Source: Syntrophomonas zehnderi OL-4
Lineage (GTDB): Bacteria; Bacillota; Syntrophomonadia; Syntrophomonadales; Syntrophomonadaceae
Direction of reading: 5' to 3'
Assembly (NCBI RefSeq): GCF_000983115.1
Contig: NZ_CGIH01000002.1
Location: 27,454 to 91,453 of the forward strand
Length of the DNA: 64,000 nt
In this document: piece after piece, positions 38,501-45,916 of the stretch
Layout of the letters: every line of letters starts with the position of its first letter
How positions within the stretch are numbered: position 1 is the first letter of the stretch
Program-made: the position numbers and the translations under genes
The notes under the pieces: model-generated
What the model was told of the DNA's origin: nothing
What the model saw: the letters and a program-made list of their open reading frames with translations, nothing else
The model's database searches: none

Positions 38501-38916
38501 TTCAATAATTCCGGGGTAAGATCATATTGTTTTAATTCGGAAAATAATTGACTAAGATGTTCCACGAATCCTTCCTGTTTGCTCGCATTCTTATATATGC
38601 ACAGGTCTTTATGTGCCTGGTTTAAGGTTTTTTTTATGATCATGTTCTTGCCTTGTTCGTTAATCAAAACCCGTGTTCTGCCGCCTGCCTCAGCCAAAAT
38701 CCGATATGCCAGACGGTTAAAGCTAAGTACTTCAACTCGCATAATCCCAGGCAGCTGCAACTGCTCAATCAAATCCCTTTCGGCCTGCAACGTATATTGT
38801 TCCGGAACAAATAAAATCAACGGGTAATCGCCGCCCTGCTTTAAATCCGCCCCGATTTCCTCTATGGCACGGCGGCTCTTACCCGTTGCCGCCCGGCCCA
38901 AAATATATCTAATCAC
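35527..38916 (-). CDS. addB: ATP-dependent nuclease subunit AddB
   Basis: Second subunit of AddAB, 1129 residues. Walker A-like GRAATGKSRR is at the start; the C-terminal nuclease core has IIDYKSGEKQF. The Fe-S cluster cysteines are visible: one in FAACPFAHFIRYG (about residue 775) and three in CDNCIYHAVCQFD near the end. It starts with GTG behind GAGGTGA. It is the first gene of the addB-addA-sbcD-sbcC operon. Confidence 0.95.
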   Translation of the reverse strand: MIRYILGRAATGKSRRAIEEIGADLKQGGDYPLILFVPEQYTLQAERDLIEQLQLPGIMRVEVLSFNRLAYRILAEAGGRTRVLINEQGKNMIIKKTLNQAHKDLCIYKNASKQEGFVEHLSQLFSELKQYDLTPELLKSSQLEMEAGPQRQKLQDVTLIYEAFINYMEGHYLDLEDQFNLLIDKMEKSSFIKGARVWLDGFTGFTPQNRRILEKIMTLARDTTFCLTIDPKSGRDQELFKPYRRCYEQIHEIAVGNGLPEETVTTQGDKLSVPLRHLTRELYAFPWDTYEDPVNNIKVFAAKNIYSEVEHIASLIVELAREQDYRWRDMAVLCNDLDSYGSVVRRVFYEYRIPYFMDEKRPLDNNPIIKLILASLGVINRGYRQEDIFLLLKTGFTDLNPEECEEMENYMLAYGIQGRLCQENFTRGQNELGTPALEMLNQYRERLFAPLQKLAHETAGKKTGRDISRAMYKYLQVLDIENKLLNWIEELRNQGLYEYAHENAQVLKIVMETFDQLVEILGENELNLKEYAGLLATGYQAFDVGIIPTTVDQVMIGDLKRSKNRNLKALFVMGVNDGIIPAGKSAAGIFTEEDKDFFKNHGLDWGINKEMIAEEESLAIYEAFSKPQNYLYLTYAIADQEGKAMRPSMLINRLHSIFPTLQIQSDLIKSLELEMEHIATADSSFKYLVENLRLYLDGEEIEDLWWDVYGWYFHNQSWDERRQAVLEALFYQNQCADLDSRTAVNLYKSPFRASVSRLEQFAACPFAHFIRYGLRPQERKTFAVGAPDIGVVLHEGMYGFAAALNEQGLNWRDLNQDDCEAVMEKVLEQKLPQHNNGILTSSFRYRYLAKRLKRISHRAVWTLTEHIKNGDFEPLLYEAGFGFGNILPPLKIVLSDGQHIYLEGRIDRIDVLKGEEIDYIKIIDYKSGEKQFSLSDLYFGLNLQLIVYLLAVMKQTDSDLKPRRPAGLFYFKIDDPLISVTDNDLSNIEEKIRKALKMKGLALKDISIVRSMDNALQGNSEFLPLGIKQNDEFTANSSVLEEQEFELLIDYINDLLKELGDEMLRGKIAIEPAKKDKWKACDNCIYHAVCQFDKLFAGNQFKNMAGLQDTEVMTKIREHRGRKADESLD

Positions 38917-39151
38917 GATCTCACCTCTTTAAACGAATCAGTCTGGCTTGCAAACATTTGTTCGCTTTATTTTAACACATCTTTTTTTTCCCACCAAGCT
39001 ATAAATTTTGCGCCCAACACTGCCGAAAACGGGTTTAAACGGTTTAATCAACTGGATATTCTTTTGCCTGTCTTACCATTTTACGATACAATTGGTTTGT
39101 TGGGGACAAGATGTGATAAAAAGGTGCAAACATTAAGGGAGAGGAATTCAA

Positions 39152-39388
39152 ATGATCACTGGATTGGTAATTCTGGTAGTGGGGTTATTAATGTTCTTTT
39201 ATGCCTGGATTCACTACCACAGGGCAGCCAGCACTCTCAGTTTGGTAAAGCAAGAGGATCTGGTTAGTTATTATCTAGATCTGGCCATCAGGCTTTTGCC
39301 GGTACCTTTTTGGAGCGCTCTAATCGGCATCTTATTGGCATTTGTCGGCATAATTGTTATTCTCATCAAAATTCCCTGGGTCTTTTAG
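39152..39388 (+). CDS. Small membrane protein, two helices
   Basis: 78 residues with two hydrophobic helices (about 3-22 and 52-76) and a short polar loop (RAASTLSLVKQEDLVSYYLDLA). The ribosome site GGGAGAGG precedes the ATG. It is divergent from addB and stands alone. No recognised family. Confidence 0.72.
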   Translation: MITGLVILVVGLLMFFYAWIHYHRAASTLSLVKQEDLVSYYLDLAIRLLPVPFWSALIGILLAFVGIIVILIKIPWVF

Positions 39389-39763
39389 ACATGGATAACA
39401 CTGGTTAATTCGGCAATCCTATAATTGTTCGGACTGTTTTAATCACCTTGCGCGAACTCCGGAAGCTCTCTCCAGGAATCGAGAAAAAATCAAGCTGACG
39501 TAACGATAGTATTAAAACCCCAAATGCAAAACTCTATGTCCTATGGGAAAAAACCGCGCTGCGGCCACCCAGCATCGCTAATATATTTATGCAGTTCTTG
39601 GGCAGACTCGTTAGGTGTATTTTCCCTATTTTTTTGTATCAGACCAAATTTGGGGTTCGCTCTTGCGGGTCAGTACGGTTACTAATATCATAAATCAGTT
39701 TCCTTCCTAAATAGTTGATACTTCACCAATTAATACGTATCCTTTATGTGTTATGGGCAGATT
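39389..39763. other. Intergenic stretch with a probable frameshifted small ORF
   Basis: No intact gene in about 375 bases. On the minus strand an ATG at 39691, behind AGGAAGG, opens 21 codons that stop in a run of seven As. The next frame then continues for about 25 codons with protein-like sequence (ESAQELHKYISDAGWPQRG) to a stop at 39541. It may be a decayed or frameshifted small gene. Confidence 0.35.
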
Positions 39764-41434
39764 TTAGTTGGTAACCTTATCCAACAAGGCATCGTCATAT
39801 TCGCCCAGATACCATTCCGAGGTAGCATCGGCTCCCAACACAGAACGTACAATAAGTTGGGTGCTGGGTTCAATTTTCTTTCGCAGGCCTTTTTCCACCT
39901 GTTTCACTTGCTCTGGCCCAAATACTACCGGCGTTCGTATTTTAGCAGCTACCAAGAAGACATTACCTTTTCTGGCATAATTGAATTCCAGAAGGTTGGC
40001 AGCTGGCTCGTAGGTTTTCAATTCTTCCGACAAGGTTTTCTCCAACTGCGTGTGAAATCGTAGTTCCTCTCCGCTCAGCTGACTGCCGACGTATTTTTCA
40101 TCATAGAGATAGCGGGCAGCATCTACATCACGGGTTAGAACCGACCGAACCGTAAGATGGATTGGTACCTTTAATTTTTCGAAAAGTTGTTCTTCCAAAA
40201 CTGCAACCTGTTCGGGAGAAATAACATTTGGCGTTCGAATGACTGCATATAGATTATTTACCCCTTTTTCTACTACGTTTTGTATATCGACCAGGTTGCT
40301 ACCGGGATATAATTGCAGCCCTTCTTTCAGGATACCGGAGGCTTTGGAGATAAATACGTTTTGTTTGTTTTGTAGAAAACGACGGGCTTTTTCATCTTCG
40401 GAAATAAATACATAACCGCTACGGTCGTAGTCGCGTGAAATCATGGAGCGAACAATTAGTTGAATAGCAGGATCCACTTTCGTCTGCAGGGTCTTTTCGA
40501 TCCGGGCAACCTGCTTAGCGTCAATTTCCTGAGGGGTTAGTACCTCTGCCATAACCTGCAGTTTGTCATCTTCATATTGATAACGAATATCTGCTACCCG
40601 GGCACCTGTATATGCTGCTACTTGGGTTGTAATCGTTTTTTGCAGAGATTCTGATAAAGCACGGCTGGCCGCAATCTGCTGCAGACTCTTGGTCATAAAA
40701 ATGGCTACAAAAACGAGAATAACCATGCTCAGCCAAAAGCGATGCATAAAAGCGCTAAGCGTGGTAATTTCTTTTTCGGGTTTAGCCAGTCCGTATACCC
40801 AGTATACGATAGAAGCAGCCAACTCGATGGCCAGGAAATTAACAAAAAATAACAAGAAAGCGCCTCCTGCCAGGCTCCATTGTTGCAAAGCCAAACATAT
40901 TCCGCAACTAGCTAAAGGAGGAACCAGGGCAGTGGCGATTGCCACTCCGGGTAATGCAGAGCCAATTTTATCATCTACCATGGCATATGCACCGGCAAAC
41001 CCTGAAAATAGGGCGATTAAAATATCATATATGGTAGGCTGGGTTCGGGATAGGATTTCTGGACTTAATCCCAACCTAATCGGGATAAGACCAATTAATA
41101 CAGCAATGGTCACTGCCAGGATAATGCCAGCAATTTCCGAAATTACTGCATTTTTTATTAAGTGTTGATCACCGTTGGACAGACCCAGCCCAATCCCAAA
41201 AATGGGGCCCATTAGTGGTGCTACCAGCATGGCGCCAATCACTACCGCAGTGCTTCCTACCAAAAGCCCGAATGAAGCGATAATTGTAGACAAGATCACC
41301 ATTAAATAAAATGAAAAGCTGGGCTGAGATAATGTGCATATATTATTGTAAATTCGATCCTGGTTTTCTTTATCGATGCGAAGAGGGCGTTTGAACCTGA
41401 ACCGACGAAATTTCATTAACATCTGATCCAACAA
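39764..41434 (-). CDS. DUF389 membrane protein with three C-terminal repeats
   Basis: 556 residues. The N-terminal half has about six membrane helices with the DUF389 landmarks (STIIASFGLLVGSTAVVIGAMLVAPLMGPI; FAGAYAM; GVAIATALVPPLASCGI). The C-terminal 300 residues are soluble and contain three tandem units of about 95 residues, each ending with a version of PEQVxxxExxLxxKxxPxxxLxVRSVxxRD. Two TTG codons are possible starts, 8-11 nt after GAGGAG. The membrane part has no established function; the repeats look like small alpha/beta (BON-like) domains. Confidence 0.85.
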   Translation of the reverse strand: MLDQMLMKFRRFRFKRPLRIDKENQDRIYNNICTLSQPSFSFYLMVILSTIIASFGLLVGSTAVVIGAMLVAPLMGPIFGIGLGLSNGDQHLIKNAVISEIAGIILAVTIAVLIGLIPIRLGLSPEILSRTQPTIYDILIALFSGFAGAYAMVDDKIGSALPGVAIATALVPPLASCGICLALQQWSLAGGAFLLFFVNFLAIELAASIVYWVYGLAKPEKEITTLSAFMHRFWLSMVILVFVAIFMTKSLQQIAASRALSESLQKTITTQVAAYTGARVADIRYQYEDDKLQVMAEVLTPQEIDAKQVARIEKTLQTKVDPAIQLIVRSMISRDYDRSGYVFISEDEKARRFLQNKQNVFISKASGILKEGLQLYPGSNLVDIQNVVEKGVNNLYAVIRTPNVISPEQVAVLEEQLFEKLKVPIHLTVRSVLTRDVDAARYLYDEKYVGSQLSGEELRFHTQLEKTLSEELKTYEPAANLLEFNYARKGNVFLVAAKIRTPVVFGPEQVKQVEKGLRKKIEPSTQLIVRSVLGADATSEWYLGEYDDALLDKVTN

Positions 41435-41608
41435 TTATCGCGCTCCTCTCTTATCCGGGTATTCATACATTCTCTTATAAAAACCGGGATTCCTTTTTTT
41501 ATAGACAGTTATTGATCTTTTTCAGTAAAAGAGAGAGCTGCCAGATGTGATGGACGAGCGCCCTTTAAGCCTGGCATAACTGGAAAACATCAATAGAATT
41601 AGCACGCA

Positions 41609-41639
41609 TAAAAAAACGACAGACAGTTTTTACTGTCTG
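41609..41639 (-). terminator. Terminator of ydcZ-like gene
   Basis: Perfect stem CAGACAGT (41620-41627) / ACTGTCTG (41632-41639) with a 4-nt loop; on the minus strand it is followed by CGTTTTTTT. Strong Rho-independent terminator. Confidence 0.82.
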
Positions 41640-41713
41640 CCGATATATACCGCCACTTTAACGTTTCAGAAAATGTCCCTATCCTACCGCTGATAATCCA
41701 GTCAATTCTTCTA

Positions 41714-42157
41714 CTAATCCAGCAACAGGATTCTAGCCCCGATAGCCAGCAACGCTATTCCCAACAGATCAATATAATGGAACTCATACTTTTTCATGCC
41801 GAATGCTCCCAGGCCATCGATCAACAAGGCGGTTGCTATCTGGGCAACAATAATAGCCGTAGTTGCATTTCCTACTCCGATTTGACCTATACTACGTACA
41901 ACCGCATAAATAATAACGACGTTAAGCACCCCTCCCAGATAAACATACCAAGGTGCTTGACTTAATTTGTTTATACTATTAAAACCTATGCCCAGTGCAA
42001 CTATAATCAGAAACGCAGTTATGGCTCCGATGACATGTACGATCAGGGTCGACTCCCAAATACCGGTTATTTTACCCAAAGCTGTATTGAGTGTTCCCTG
42101 CAGGGCCATGGCAGCTCCTGAACATGCGGCGACCCCAAGAAATATCCATTTTGACAT
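41714..42157 (-). CDS. YdcZ-like DMT-superfamily transporter (DUF606)
   Basis: 147 residues with five hydrophobic helices. The beginning MALQGTLNTALGK and LVVHVIG-like LIVHVIGAITAFL are characteristic of the DUF606/YdcZ branch of the drug/metabolite transporter superfamily, which act as pairs of half-size units. The substrate is unknown. It stands alone and is followed by a strong terminator. Confidence 0.85.
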   Translation of the reverse strand: MSKWIFLGVAACSGAAMALQGTLNTALGKITGIWESTLIVHVIGAITAFLIIVALGIGFNSINKLSQAPWYVYLGGVLNVVIIYAVVRSIGQIGVGNATTAIIVAQIATALLIDGLGAFGMKKYEFHYIDLLGIALLAIGARILLLD

Positions 42158-42282
42158 GTTTGCTCTCCTCGTTTTTCCTTATTGTCCATCGGCTGGATGG
42201 AATTTATACCTGATAAAAATCAGAAGGCAGCTCTTGTTTTAAGAGCTGCCCCAGTCATATGATCGTTTTTACTATAAAAATT

Positions 42283-43986
42283 CTATTCGCTCATTACGTA
42301 AGCATCTTTCAGGCTTAAAACCTTTTCTGTCCATACTTTTTCAAATCTTTCCGGGTTAAGAGATGGATCTATAATCATTTTGTTGATCGCCTCTATCTGT
42401 TCTGGGCTTTGAACGAACGTTGAACGAAACATCAGGGCATAAGCAGCAAAATCACGAATCATAAAGGCGAATATTTCCTCAACTACTTCATCCTCGATGT
42501 GGTAAATCTTAATATTTTCCAGCGTAAGCTGCGCATAGGCCGTAGCTGCCAGAAGTTCTCCCAGGGCGATCATATAATCTACGTTGGACGCTTGCTCAGC
42601 GGTAGGTGCATTTTTAACTAAAAATTCCTTTAAAGCCTCCACCTGTTCGCGGAAAAGCAGGACATTGGTCTGATTCATCCCTTCATAACAAAGACGGTAA
42701 TCACCGAAACGTACCTTTTTAAGACCGCCGGCTTTTTGTTTAAAGACATAATCGTCATCTGCCATATCATTACGTTTGGGTATCGGAGCAAAATCCGCCG
42801 GATTAAAGAAGTAAGACTGATAAAATTTGTTTACCAGGGCCATATTTACATGGGTAGTACCTTCCAAACGCGGCATCATGCCCGCATCGCGTATAAACAT
42901 TTCCATAAAAGTGTCCTGTTCCATGCCTTTGGCACCAACGAGATCCAGCAACATTTGGGAGATTTTATCACCCTGGCTGCAGACCTTCATTTTAAGAATC
43001 GCATTATACATCAGATAACGCCGATCCTCATCCGAAGCCGAGCGGAAATAATCCATACACCTTAAGGCATAAAGCTTCATCGTTATAAGACGCAGATAAG
43101 ATTCAGTAAACAGCCTGCGTACATGCGGGAACGCATAGACGGGCTTACCGTATAACACCCGGTTGCAGGTGTGATGCAGACATTCATAGAGGGCATGAGT
43201 TGCTTCACCGATGGAGGCCCACCCCACCATGCATTTACCTATATTGACTGTATTTAGGGCGGAATCCCAGGCCAAAGAACCGCGCGATACAATATCACCT
43301 TCGCTGACCGGATAATCATTGAGGTTGAATTCAGCAACATAGGCACAATGAGCCCCCTGGGTATCAATCTTTTTAACCAATTCATATTGCGGCTGCTGAG
43401 GATCAACCACGAAAAACACATATTCTCCGGTATCGGCCATTTTGCCGAACACGGAGAGCAGTGCCGCCTGATTGCCATTGCCGATATAGTATTTATTGCC
43501 CTTGGCTAAATAAGTCCCATCACCATTAGGATATAGGGTCATTTCATCGGCATAAATGTCATTCCCATGGTCGCGTTCGGACAGACCAAATCCAAAAATT
43601 GCTCCTTCGCGCAGGAGTGCCGCAGCTTTATGTTTTATAGCTTCATTATTTCCTAAAAATATAGGGCCCAATCCCAGGATGGTCACCTGATAGAGGTACT
43701 GATAATGCAGGGCGTAAAATCCGGATACCTCATTAAATTCTGCCACCCTCCACAGATCCCAGCGGGCATCCTCCCGACCGTAACCCGCCGGAGTAAGTAA
43801 GTCGGCAAATATTTCTTCCTTCCCGATGAAGTCAATGTAGTCCTCATACCAGGTAAAGTTTTTATCATCTTCTTTTATACTGGCCAATCCTTTTTTCTCA
43901 AAGAAAGCAATCGTCTTGAGCATAATTTCCCGCGCCCGAGGATCTAAATGTTCCCGTTCGTAATTATGAGGATTCAATAATACCAT
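42283..43986 (-). CDS. Acyl-CoA dehydrogenase, long form
   Basis: FAD enzyme of 567 residues that introduces the 2,3 double bond in acyl-CoA, the first step of beta-oxidation. The FAD/substrate motifs GFGLSERDHGND and YIGNGNQAALLSVFG are present, and the catalytic Glu is in RLEGTTHVN. The C-terminal part is about 180 residues longer than ordinary 380-residue members, like the FadE5 / very-long-chain-like group. I take the ATG at 43986; an in-frame TTG 6 nt upstream is nearer to GGGGAGG. The upstream region is full of repeated TCTAATTAT motifs, so it is probably tightly regulated. The chain-length preference is unknown. Confidence 0.9.
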   Translation of the reverse strand: MVLLNPHNYEREHLDPRAREIMLKTIAFFEKKGLASIKEDDKNFTWYEDYIDFIGKEEIFADLLTPAGYGREDARWDLWRVAEFNEVSGFYALHYQYLYQVTILGLGPIFLGNNEAIKHKAAALLREGAIFGFGLSERDHGNDIYADEMTLYPNGDGTYLAKGNKYYIGNGNQAALLSVFGKMADTGEYVFFVVDPQQPQYELVKKIDTQGAHCAYVAEFNLNDYPVSEGDIVSRGSLAWDSALNTVNIGKCMVGWASIGEATHALYECLHHTCNRVLYGKPVYAFPHVRRLFTESYLRLITMKLYALRCMDYFRSASDEDRRYLMYNAILKMKVCSQGDKISQMLLDLVGAKGMEQDTFMEMFIRDAGMMPRLEGTTHVNMALVNKFYQSYFFNPADFAPIPKRNDMADDDYVFKQKAGGLKKVRFGDYRLCYEGMNQTNVLLFREQVEALKEFLVKNAPTAEQASNVDYMIALGELLAATAYAQLTLENIKIYHIEDEVVEEIFAFMIRDFAAYALMFRSTFVQSPEQIEAINKMIIDPSLNPERFEKVWTEKVLSLKDAYVMSE

Positions 43987-44026
43987 ATTCAAAAGACCTC
44001 CCCTCGTATTGTTACTTATAATAATA

Positions 44027-44084
44027 TCTAATTATGGTTAAATTTTCAATTTAACTATCAATTATAGTGTCTAATTATAGTTAA
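44027..44084 (-). promoter_or_regulatory. Repeat-rich control region of the acyl-CoA dehydrogenase
   Basis: TCTAATTAT(G/A)GTTAA occurs at 44027-44041 and 44070-44084, 43 bp apart. Between them GTTAAATT (44037-44044) and AATTTAAC (44048-44055) are an exact dyad, and TTAACTAT (44051-44058) is the reverse complement of the end of the second copy. This is likely a cluster of binding sites for a fatty-acid-responsive regulator. Confidence 0.6.
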
Positions 44085-44115
44085 TAGTATATTAGCGTTT
44101 TTTGCAAAACCTCAG

Positions 44116-44823
44116 TTAAAAAAATGAAGCCGCCAGGATTATAATCGTTCCCAGGGCCAATCCCCACCACCGGCTACCCTTGTTTTTAGCACCTGCCTGA
44201 GGCCAAAGTTGAAAGCAAACCAGATAGACCATGACACCCGAAGCCAAACCTAACATTAATGGCAATAGGTCAGGCAATACTTTCGCCATATATTTACCTA
44301 TTATAGTCCCCAAAGGGGTTATGAACCCCAACAGTATAGTTTTAAGGAGAATGTGGTTTTTTTTCAGACCGCCCATCAATAAGGGGGCTGCAATCGCCAT
44401 TCCTTCCGGGATATTATGTATGCCTATTCCCAGGGCAATAACCATGCCGGTCCTGGACTTCATTTCATCACCAAAAGCAATCGCCATCCCTTCCGGCAAA
44501 TCATGCAGGGCAATTCCCAGCATAATCATATACCCAAGACTTATCAGGGTTTCAGCAGAATTAATCGCTCTAAAGAGCAAACTGTTAACAAATACCATGA
44601 TTAATATACCAAGAGCCAAACCGATGCAAGTTTTGGCAACATTTCCAAAGACAAGGGCAGACGGCAGCATGTCAAAAACTACCACGGCTACCATAACCCC
44701 TGCCGCCAGACCTAAAAAAAAAGCCAGGCTTTTATTGCTCCAGCTTTTCCTAAAAAACAAAATTAACGCTCCAAAAGCTGTGCATGCCCCTGCCAGCAGA
44801 CTCCATATTAATGAATTATCCAA
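44116..44823 (-). CDS. ZIP-family metal transporter
   Basis: About 235 residues with eight hydrophobic helices and the two ZIP metal-site motifs HDLPEGMAIAFG and HNIPEGMAIAAP in helices IV and V. These proteins import zinc or other divalent metals. The start is the TTG at 44823, 7 nt from GGGGGAG; an upstream TTG would add 25 polar residues without a ribosome site. It lies 130 bp downstream of, and on the same strand as, the acyl-CoA dehydrogenase control region, and is not part of that operon. Confidence 0.88.
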   Translation of the reverse strand: MDNSLIWSLLAGACTAFGALILFFRKSWSNKSLAFFLGLAAGVMVAVVVFDMLPSALVFGNVAKTCIGLALGILIMVFVNSLLFRAINSAETLISLGYMIMLGIALHDLPEGMAIAFGDEMKSRTGMVIALGIGIHNIPEGMAIAAPLLMGGLKKNHILLKTILLGFITPLGTIIGKYMAKVLPDLLPLMLGLASGVMVYLVCFQLWPQAGAKNKGSRWWGLALGTIIILAASFF

Positions 44824-44994
44824 CTGCCCACTCCCCCAATAGAAATCTATAACAATTTTATGAGTGAGGGGTGGTTTTAATGAAAATTCCTGTGCCAAAC
44901 AAGGTTTTAACTTAATATTAGCGGCATATTTTATTACCGCCTTACATATTTTGTAAACAGCAGACTGGCTCGTTTTTAAAAAGGGGGGTTACGA

Positions 44995-45366
44995 TTGGGG
45001 GATAAATTGCCGATAGAATTAAAAGGGCTGTTTAAGTCATTTATGTTTGGCGCATTACTATGTATAGCCATCGGCGGGGTGATATATTATTCTGGTTTGC
45101 AGGAAACACTACTGGCACCTTTAGGCAAGCTAACCCTTGTTATCACAGTGTTCTATGCGGGATGTTACGCCAGCAAATCTTACGGAAATAAAGGCTTGAT
45201 CCGTGGTATTACGATGGGCGTTTTATACTTTATACTTCTTATCATCGCATCGCTTATTTTTCAGGCCAGTCCGATTGATCTGACCAGTTTCTTCGTAAAT
45301 CTGGCCATATGTGCAGGCGCAGGAGTGTTTGGAGGCATACTGGGGATTGGCTTAAGTGATAATTAG
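44995..45366 (+). CDS. TIGR04086-type membrane protein
   Basis: 123 residues, four hydrophobic helices. The pattern VFYAGCYASKSYGNKGLIRGITMGVLYF and the final CAGAGVFGGILGIGL are typical of TIGR04086, a family of small membrane proteins in sporulating Firmicutes with no known role. It starts with TTG, 6 nt after GGGGGG. It is divergent from the ZIP gene. Confidence 0.82.
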   Translation: MGDKLPIELKGLFKSFMFGALLCIAIGGVIYYSGLQETLLAPLGKLTLVITVFYAGCYASKSYGNKGLIRGITMGVLYFILLIIASLIFQASPIDLTSFFVNLAICAGAGVFGGILGIGLSDN

Positions 45367-45400
45367 CCCCTGCCGCTGAGAACTAATGCAGGCGACTGAT

Positions 45401-45440
45401 TTTGTTAAACGGGCCGGTAGTCTCCGGCTCGTTTAACAAA
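45401..45440. terminator. Long hairpin after the TIGR04086 gene
   Basis: TTTGTTAAACGGGCCGG (45401-45417) pairs with CCGGCTCGTTTAACAAA (45424-45440) apart from one mismatch or G-U pair. The loop is 6 nt. Placed between the end of the membrane protein gene and the stop of a minus-strand micropeptide gene, it can serve both directions, though the T-run is weak. Confidence 0.62.
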
Positions 45441-45475
45441 TCTTATGGCCCAGATTATTTACCGCTACTTAAAAG

Positions 45476-45553
45476 CTAATAGCAGCTAAGCAAAAGGAGC
45501 AGCAATCCTGCCAGGAGAAACAACCCGCCCACAATAAGACTCGGATTGGGCAT
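45476..45553 (-). CDS. 25-residue hydrophobic micropeptide
   Basis: Short ORF of 25 codons. AAAGGAGG sits 8 nt before the ATG. The peptide begins MPNPSLIVGGLF and continues as an unbroken Leu-rich helix ending LSCY, so it would be a single-pass membrane peptide. I do not recognise a family. Its position beside the spoVM-like ORF suggests a possible sporulation link, which is a guess. Confidence 0.55.
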   Translation of the reverse strand: MPNPSLIVGGLFLLAGLLLLLLSCY

Positions 45554-45721
45554 TTCTCCAACCTCCTTTACCAATCATAGCATTTTGGCAGTCTCAATAA
45601 CTCATTAATATTTCTGATTTTTAGACTTCATTTCTCATCCCCAAACATCTTTTGTACCGGATAGCGTGCAGACATCTTATAGGGGCAGAGGACATGAACA
45701 TATTCCTCGCCCTTTAACCTT

Positions 45722-45787
45722 CTATCCCCATATTTTTAGTAAAAGATTCCTCATAAACCCGGGAATACGAATATAATAAACACGCAT
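45722..45787 (-). CDS. spoVM: SpoVM-like sporulation micropeptide
   Basis: ORF of 21 codons, too short for normal gene finding. The start MRVYYIRIPGFM parallels MKFYTIKLPKFL of B. subtilis SpoVM, and the rest (RNLLLKIWG) continues the amphipathic helix that binds the convex forespore membrane and anchors SpoIVA. The Pro9 equivalent that shapes the helix is kept. The charged C-terminal tail (SFRKD in Bacillus, which totals 26 residues) is missing. AAGGGGTG precedes the ATG by 6 nt and a sigma-E-like promoter lies about 40 bp upstream, the expected sigma factor for spoVM. Confidence 0.78.
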   Translation of the reverse strand: MRVYYIRIPGFMRNLLLKIWG

Positions 45788-45824
45788 TATGCTCACCCCT
45801 TCTTAGATTAAATGCTTTTGACGT

Positions 45825-45854
45825 ATACTATGAAGAGGCGAAATAAAATGTTAC
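45825..45854 (-). promoter_or_regulatory. Sigma-E-like promoter of spoVM
   Basis: On the minus strand: GTAACATT (45847-45854), a 14-bp spacer, and CATAGTAT (45825-45832). This compares well with the sporulation sigma-E pattern (about KMATATT, N14, CATACANT), with the start site about 30 nt before the spoVM ATG. Confidence 0.6.
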
Positions 45855-45916
45855 TCTTTCGATTAAAAACTGGTATAAATGTTCACACCTGGCCTTCATA
45901 ATCTCAGATTTCCAGC

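Noticed and set aside
44885..44905. A TGGCAC on the minus strand upstream of the ZIP gene, as a second sigma-54 promoter
   Set aside because: The -12 part reads TTTTC instead of TTGCA, so the essential GC is missing.
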